NCBI GenBank assembly: GCA_964461295.1
Contig: CAYWTX010000254.1
Location: forward strand, 1 to 7,886
Direction: 5' to 3'
Length of the DNA: 7,886 nt
Source of the DNA: CAYWTX01 sp964461295
Lineage (GTDB): Bacteria > Planctomycetota > Phycisphaerae > SM23-33
Shown here: piece by piece, positions 1 to 3,837 of the stretch
Layout: every line of letters begins with the position of its first letter
How positions within the stretch are numbered: position 1 is the stretch's first letter
The notes under the pieces: generated by a model
Told to the model about the DNA's origin: nothing
Seen by the model: only the letters and a program-made list of their open reading frames with translations
The model's database searches: none
Program-made: the position numbers and the translations under genes

Positions 1-2
1 CA

Positions 3-401
3 ACGTGGCTGGGATTGCTGATCGACCGGCAGTGGGAACTGGCCATCGAGGGGCGGGCGATAGGAGTGCAGGACAAGGCGTTCCTGCTGCCGGCGGAATT
101 CCGCGACGCGATGAAGGCGGGGGGGCAGAAACTGGGCATGATGGCAAGGATCGCCGCCAGGGAACTGGAAGTCACGCTGCGCGCGGGCAGCGCCGAGGCG
201 AACAGCGGTTCGGCGACGAAGATCGCCCTCGCCATGGACAGCGCCGCCAAGCAAGCTGGGTTGGTGACGTTTCGAGCCGGCGTGTCGTTGACCGACGCGC
301 AGCGCCGGCGCCTGCTGGAGGGGTCGATCACGATCTTGTCGCGAGGCGGATGGCATGGGGTGACGCCGTATGTGGACGTGAAGGCGACGGGAGAGAAGTG
401 A
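3..401 (+). CDS. C-terminal part of an unrecognised protein (5' truncated)
   Basis: This reading frame is open from the left edge to a TGA at 399-401, so the gene begins outside the window and about 132 residues are visible. A TTG at 15 could serve as a start, but no Shine-Dalgarno sequence precedes it and the frame stays open upstream, so I treat the gene as partial. Codon third positions are mostly G or C and the amino acid composition looks normal, unlike the overlapping Arg/Gly-rich frame at 5-418. The visible part is soluble and mixed in charge, with no membrane segment, no cysteine and no motif I recognise. It ends with a short Thr/Gly/Lys tail. No function can be assigned. Confidence 0.6.
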   Translation, partial: TWLGLLIDRQWELAIEGRAIGVQDKAFLLPAEFRDAMKAGGQKLGMMARIAARELEVTLRAGSAEANSGSATKIALAMDSAAKQAGLVTFRAGVSLTDAQRRRLLEGSITILSRGGWHGVTPYVDVKATGEK

Positions 402-403
402 AC

Positions 404-430
404 CGCAGCGGGCGCTGAGGACACAGAGGG
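404..430 (+). repeat. Degenerate 9-nt tandem repeat, block 1
   Basis: Three consecutive 9-base units fit the consensus CRCWGMGGR (units at 404-412, 413-421 and 422-430). This is the first of several blocks with the same 9-base period in the gap 402-724. Nothing suggests it is coding. Similar short purine-rich units based on CGCAGAGGA are, from memory, common between genes in several bacterial phyla. Confidence 0.55.
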
Positions 431-469
431 GACTCTGTCCACGGATCCCACAGCGCGGGCCTTGCCCGC
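423..469. other. Two small hairpins downstream of the partial gene
   Basis: ACAGAG (423-428) pairs perfectly with CTCTGT (433-438) across a 4-base loop. GCGGGC (455-460) pairs with GCCCGC (464-469) across a 3-base CTT loop. They lie 22-68 bases after the stop codon of the left-edge gene and could help end its transcript. Neither is followed by a T tract, so they are not classical intrinsic terminators. The first hairpin overlaps the 9-nt repeat block and may simply result from it. Confidence 0.35.
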
Positions 470-484
470 AACCGAAGAGCTGAT

Positions 485-552
485 CGCGGAGAACGCCGAG
501 ATCGCGGAGACCTTCCTCCAAAGCCCTTCTCCGCGTCCTTATGCGCCCTCTG
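485..552. repeat. Degenerate 9-nt tandem repeats, block 2, inverted pair
   Basis: Three units with consensus CGCSGAGAN occupy 485-493, 494-502 and 503-511 on the plus strand. At 526-552 three further 9-base units run on the opposite strand and read as CAGAGG-like units on the minus strand. The two arms face each other: CGCGGAGAA at 485-493 is perfectly complementary to TTCTCCGCG at 527-535, so the block can fold into a hairpin. The intervening 512-525 shows no feature. Confidence 0.5.
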
Positions 553-670
553 CCATTGAAGAATCAGCGCGGGAGACGAAGGAAGCTGCGCGTAGTGGTA
601 CGGATTGCGCAGATCAAGGTAAGGAGCGAGGGAGAATAGTCGTCCCGCAAGCACCTCCGCTCTGTCTTTG

Positions 671-697
671 TCTGTGGAATCTGTGTAATCTGTGGAC
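671..697 (+). repeat. 9-nt tandem repeat TCTGTGKAM, block 3
   Basis: Three adjacent units, at 671-679, 680-688 and 689-697, share the pattern TCTGTG followed by three variable bases. A looser related unit (TCTGTCTTTG) precedes them at 661-670. The block ends 27 bases before the start codon of the next gene, so it lies in or near that gene's leader. It has the same 9-base period as blocks 1 and 2 but a different, pyrimidine-rich sequence. Bases 553-660 hold no gene or clear promoter that I can support. Confidence 0.55.
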
Positions 698-724
698 GAG
701 GACTACCGCTGAAAGGAATCCGCC

Positions 725-1567
725 ATGCTCGCATTCGCAGATTGGGGCGCCGAGAAGTGGATCGTGTTCTTCGTGCCCGTCGCGATGATCGCCATCGTCG
801 CGGTCGTGGTCTTCCTGATGCGCCACACGCTGAGGACGCGGCTGCGGATGGTGCGGCAACTGCACGCCGATCCCAACATCGACGACAGCGACTGGCTGGT
901 TGTGTTCGACTGGACGCGGAAGATCCTCTATGTCCCGACGATCGTTGCGTCGCTGGCGGCCGCGGCGCTCACGGCTGCGTTCGACTGGGGCTTCCTGCCG
1001 GGCGCTCACGCCCCCGAGGCGGGCAAGATCATTGGCGGGGCGTGGCTGGTCGTCTTCGCGGTGAACTTCCTCGTCGACGAGTACGAGATGAGCGTGAAGG
1101 TGCTGGCGATCGTCATCCTCACGATCCTGCTGACGTGCCTCTGGCTGTATGTGCTGGGTTGGTTGCGGCCGACGCTGAGGGCGATGGGGCACATCACGGT
1201 GCAGATGAACGCGGCGCTGTACCTGGTGGTGGGGCTGCTGTTCCTGACGGCAACGGTGATCTCGTGGGTCCGCGGGCTGTTCTACTTCGCGGCGTTCACC
1301 CCGAACTTTCTGAACATCCAGGGCGGGCCGACGGAGACGGGCGAGCAGGTCTCGCGCGAGGACTACAGCACACGCCTGGACACCAGCGACCTGCTGGAAC
1401 GTATGTTGGGCTTTGGACGGATCATCGTCACGTTCCGCGACAGCCGCCGTCTGCCCGTCAGCCTGCTGGTGGGGCGCATCGGCCGCAAGGCGGAGCGGCT
1501 GGAAGCCATCCGCGGGAAAGTGGCGGTGGATATCCGGCCGGGCAGCGGCGAGAAGGAAAGGGCGTAG
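725..1567 (+). CDS. Five-helix membrane protein with C-terminal soluble domain
   Basis: This encodes 280 residues. The ATG start is supported by AAGGA at 713-717 with a 7-base spacer. Hydrophobic segments at about residues 12-32, 67-86, 103-117, 124-147 and 163-182 predict five membrane helices, and a basic stretch (33-44) follows the first. Residues 185-270 form a soluble tail containing a run of Leu/Ile/Val strands around DLLERMLGFGRIIVTF (222-237), then basic residues and RIGRKAERLEAIR (251-263). The strand-rich stretch ending in an amphipathic helix resembles bacterial PH-like domains of small membrane proteins, but this is a weak impression and not an identification. There is no signal peptide cleavage site and no enzyme motif. 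It stops 5 bases before the stop codon of the convergent nuclease gene, leaving no room for separate terminators. Function is unknown; scaffold or membrane-stress roles are possible but unsupported. Confidence 0.8.
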   Translation: MLAFADWGAEKWIVFFVPVAMIAIVAVVVFLMRHTLRTRLRMVRQLHADPNIDDSDWLVVFDWTRKILYVPTIVASLAAAALTAAFDWGFLPGAHAPEAGKIIGGAWLVVFAVNFLVDEYEMSVKVLAIVILTILLTCLWLYVLGWLRPTLRAMGHITVQMNAALYLVVGLLFLTATVISWVRGLFYFAAFTPNFLNIQGGPTETGEQVSREDYSTRLDTSDLLERMLGFGRIIVTFRDSRRLPVSLLVGRIGRKAERLEAIRGKVAVDIRPGSGEKERA

Positions 1568-1572
1568 GGCGT

Positions 1573-2226
1573 TCAGTTGGGGATCTTGAGCTTGTCGCGG
1601 TAGTAGTAGGGCAGGTCCGGCGGACGGACGTCTTTCCACAGGCCGCGGCGGGCACGCATGGCTTCATCCTGGAGGCGGCGGTATTCGCGGTCGTGGGGGT
1701 GCGCGTAACGCGGATCGGCGTACGCGTAGCCGCCCTTCACCAGGGCGGCGTTCAGGCTGTTGGCGTCGTCGAGCATCACGTAGGCGAGCAGCCGCCCGTA
1801 GCGGTCGCGGGTGTGGCCGTCGATGAGGGCGAGCTTGACGGTCCGGTCAAGGCACGTGCGGCGGGTGAAGTCCGACGCCTCCGGGCCGAAGTGCTCCACG
1901 CCCTTGTCGGGGTGTTTGGTCTCCGGCGTGTCCACGCCCCACAGCCGGATGCGGGTGTGGCGACGGCCGGCATCGGGGACGTTCACGTCCAGCGTGTCGC
2001 CGTCGACGGTGTGGGTGACGGCGAAGCTGCGGCCGTCGTATCGCCGCATGTCGGCGCCTTCGAGGTTCTCTGTACGTCCGAAGAGGCCGAAGCGGTCGCC
2101 GATGAACGCGGCGAGCGCGAGCAGGAGGATGACGCCGCCGTAGCGGGCCTTGCGACCCAGGTAGAGCGCACGACGTTGCGGAAGCGTAAGTTTGGGGAGA
2201 GTGTCGCGATGGGAGCGTCGTCTCAT
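1573..2226 (-). CDS. Membrane-anchored thermonuclease (SNase-like domain)
   Basis: This is a 217-residue member of the staphylococcal nuclease family, which hydrolyses DNA and RNA phosphodiester bonds with Ca2+. The nuclease domain spans about residues 66-200. By comparison with the Staphylococcus enzyme the key residues are all present: D77 in DGDT (D21), R94 (R35), D99 and E102 in DTPE (D40, E43), and R145 in DRYGR (R87). The stretch HPDKGVEHFGPEAS (105-118) is strikingly close to the S. aureus protein. A basic N-terminus followed by a hydrophobic helix (about 31-43) suggests a single membrane anchor with the catalytic domain outside the cytoplasm. The C-terminal tail (201-217) is rich in Pro, Tyr and Lys. 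No clear Shine-Dalgarno precedes the ATG; the next Met (60) would remove the anchor, so the longer form is preferred. It lies downstream of aspartokinase on the same strand but is separated from it by a 130-base gap with a long hairpin, so co-transcription is doubtful. Likely roles are nutrient scavenging or extracellular nucleic acid turnover (inference). Confidence 0.9.
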   Translation of the reverse strand: MRRRSHRDTLPKLTLPQRRALYLGRKARYGGVILLLALAAFIGDRFGLFGRTENLEGADMRRYDGRSFAVTHTVDGDTLDVNVPDAGRRHTRIRLWGVDTPETKHPDKGVEHFGPEASDFTRRTCLDRTVKLALIDGHTRDRYGRLLAYVMLDDANSLNAALVKGGYAYADPRYAHPHDREYRRLQDEAMRARRGLWKDVRPPDLPYYYRDKLKIPN

Positions 2227-2244
2227 GGTCGGAGATCATAGGGC

Positions 2245-2328
2245 CCGGTTACTGAAGGGGCCACGCCCTCAGGGACCGGGAGAGGTCCACTGTCTCCGCT
2301 CTTGAGGGCTGGTCACTTCAGTGACCGG
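2245..2328. repeat. 84-base long imperfect palindrome (single hairpin)
   Basis: The outer arms 2245-2257 and 2316-2328 pair over 13 positions with one G-U wobble. After one G/A mismatch, 2259-2263 pairs with 2310-2314 (one wobble). After one bulged C (2264), GCCCTCA at 2265-2271 pairs with TGAGGGC at 2303-2309. The apical 31 bases can form a smaller GGACC/GGTCC stem (2273-2277 with 2284-2288). Bases 2311-2326 also form an alternative local hairpin, GGTCAC, TTCA, GTGACC. The element begins 28 bases past the aspartokinase stop, reading on the minus strand. It could end that transcript, although no U tract follows, or it could be a copy of a dispersed palindromic repeat. Confidence 0.6.
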
Positions 2329-2356
2329 TTCCCGGAATCGTGCGCCGTCAGAACGT

Positions 2357-3589
2357 CTACTTCTTGGCCTTCCTGGGCTTTCCACCCAGTTCGAAGGCGT
2401 CGTGGACGAGGCGGAGGGCTTCCTTGCCTTGGTCGCGGTCGATCAGCACGGAGATCTTGATCTCGCTGGTGGTGATGTTCTGGATGTTCACGCCGGCCTT
2501 GGCCAAGGCGGCGAACATGCGTTCGGCCACGCCGGTGTGCACTCGCATGCCCACGCCGACGGCGGAGACCTTGGCGAGGTTCTCCTCGTAGATCGCGGCG
2601 CAGTTGAGCTGCTTGCACAGGCCGTCGACCACCTTGCGGGCGTCGTCCAGTTCGCCGAGATCGACGGTGAAGGAGATGGTGGCGGTCTTGTCGTCGGCGA
2701 GGGTCTGGATGATGTCGTCCACCACGACGTTGCCGGTGGCGATGGCGTGGAAGACCTTGGCCGCCACGCCGGGCTTGTCGGTCACGCCGCGCAGCGTCAC
2801 GCGAGCCAGCTTGTCCTTCAGGGCCACCCCGCTCACCACGATACGTTCCATTCCTTCTGTTTCTGCCACGATCATTGTCCCTTCGCGTTCATTCTGGCTG
2901 TTCCGCACGTGAATCGGCACGTCGTACTTCTTGGCGAACTCCACCGCCCGGTTGTGCAGGACGTTGGCGCCCAGGCTGGCCAGTTCGAGCATCTCGTCGT
3001 AGCTGATCGTCTCGATCTTTCGGGCGTTGGGCACGATCCGCGGGTCGGCTGTGTAGATGCCGTCCACGTCGGTGAAGTTCTCGCACACGTCGGCCTTGAG
3101 GGCGGCCGCCACCGCGACGAGCGTGACGTTGCTGCCTCCGCGGCCCAGCGTGGTGATGGCGCCGTCGGGCGTGACGCCCTGGAAGCCGGCCACGACGACG
3201 ACCTTGCCGGCATCGAGCTGCTTGTGGATCCGCTTGGCGTCGATTGCCTGGATGCGCGCCTTGGTGTGCACCTCGTCGGTAATCATGCCGATCTGCCCGG
3301 CCGTGTAGCTGATGGCGGGCTGGCCGAGGTCTTCCAGGGCCATGGCGACCAGCGAGATGGTGACCTGCTCGCCGGTGGCCATGAGTTGGTCCATCTCGCG
3401 TTTGGGCGGGTTGGGGCTGACCTGCTTGGCGAGGGCGACGAGGTGATCGGTGGTGTCGCCCATGGCGGAGACGACCAGGACGACCTGGTGGCCGGCCCGG
3501 CGGGTCTTGACGGCGCGGCCGGCGGCGGCGCGGATCTTCACCGCGTCCGCAACACTGGAGCCGCCGAATTTCATGACCACAATGCTCAT
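2357..3589 (-). CDS. lysC: Aspartokinase, monofunctional, with tandem ACT domains
   Basis: This 410-residue cytoplasmic enzyme phosphorylates L-aspartate with ATP, the first step towards lysine, threonine, methionine and diaminopimelate. The kinase domain (about 1-245) opens with VMKFGGSS (5-12) and contains VVSAMGDTTD (39-48), MATGEQ (70-75), GFQGVTPDG (135-143), TLGRGGSN (147-154), and TDVDGIYTADPR (173-184). Two ACT domains follow at about 262-335 (GVTDKPGVAAKVF) and 339-405 (ending in TTSEIKISVLID), the usual sites for lysine and/or threonine feedback. Length matches stand-alone LysC of the Bacillus/Corynebacterium type, with no homoserine dehydrogenase fusion. The ATG start is supported by GAGG at 3596-3599 on the minus strand, 6 bases upstream. 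Residue 154 is Asn where most relatives I know have Asp (GRGGSD). Met239 and Met247 sit where the separate beta subunit starts in relatives. It is divergent from uvrA. Confidence 0.95.
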   Translation of the reverse strand: MSIVVMKFGGSSVADAVKIRAAAGRAVKTRRAGHQVVLVVSAMGDTTDHLVALAKQVSPNPPKREMDQLMATGEQVTISLVAMALEDLGQPAISYTAGQIGMITDEVHTKARIQAIDAKRIHKQLDAGKVVVVAGFQGVTPDGAITTLGRGGSNVTLVAVAAALKADVCENFTDVDGIYTADPRIVPNARKIETISYDEMLELASLGANVLHNRAVEFAKKYDVPIHVRNSQNEREGTMIVAETEGMERIVVSGVALKDKLARVTLRGVTDKPGVAAKVFHAIATGNVVVDDIIQTLADDKTATISFTVDLGELDDARKVVDGLCKQLNCAAIYEENLAKVSAVGVGMRVHTGVAERMFAALAKAGVNIQNITTSEIKISVLIDRDQGKEALRLVHDAFELGGKPRKAKK

Positions 3590-3654
3590 CGTCTGCCTCT
3601 ACTCCTGTGTGGGGGGCGCCGGGGGCGTCCGGGACGCGTTCCGGGTGGGCCGAG

Positions 3655-3683
3655 AATCTACCCGCGACGGCGGCAGGATGCAA
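3655..3683 (-). promoter_or_regulatory. Candidate sigma-70-type promoter for aspartokinase
   Basis: On the minus strand, TTGCAT (3683 down to 3678) and TAGATT (3660 down to 3655) are separated by 17 bases. The -35 box matches TTGACA at three positions and the -10 box matches TATAAT at four. Transcription would start near 3648, giving a leader of about 58 bases. That is too short for a lysine riboswitch. A small GCGTC/GACGC hairpin lies in this leader at 3625-3637. The call rests on weak matches in GC-rich DNA. Confidence 0.3.
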
Positions 3684-3792
3684 GAGTGTGGCGTACGCCC
3701 GCCGGGGCGACGGCGTTCGGTTTGCCCGCGTGAGGACGGTCAGCGGGCAGCCGTGGTCGCAGCCGCGGCGCTGCCTGGCCTTTGGCGCGGTC

Positions 3793-3821
3793 TTGTAGCG
3801 GCCGGGGGGGCGGGGTATACT
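3793..3821 (+). promoter_or_regulatory. Candidate uvrA promoter with G-rich spacer
   Basis: TATACT (3816-3821) is a five-of-six match to the -10 consensus and stands out in very GC-rich DNA. TTGTAG (3793-3798) lies 17 bases upstream as a weak -35 box. The spacer contains a run of seven Gs (3804-3810), then C and four more Gs (3812-3815). The predicted start near 3828 would leave a leader of only about ten bases before the uvrA ATG at 3838, with no Shine-Dalgarno visible. I see no LexA-box-like palindrome here, so SOS control is not apparent. Confidence 0.5.
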
Positions 3822-3837
3822 GCGGGATTCAGCACTC

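Noticed and set aside
614..1639. 341-codon open frame on the minus strand opposite the membrane protein
   Set aside because: Its composition is dominated by Arg, Gln, His and Asp with no hydrophobic core. The opposite frame has a ribosome site and clear membrane helices.
3590..3655. Lysine riboswitch in the aspartokinase leader
   Set aside because: The likely leader is only about 58 bases and contains just one small hairpin, far too short for the lysine aptamer.
3607..3798. Short plus-strand frames in the lysC-uvrA gap
   Set aside because: They have no ribosome site and biased Arg/Gly/Ala content, and they overlap likely promoter elements on both strands.
3700..3837. LexA/SOS box upstream of uvrA
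   Set aside because: I found no palindrome resembling known LexA operators. Lineage-specific boxes cannot be excluded by eye.
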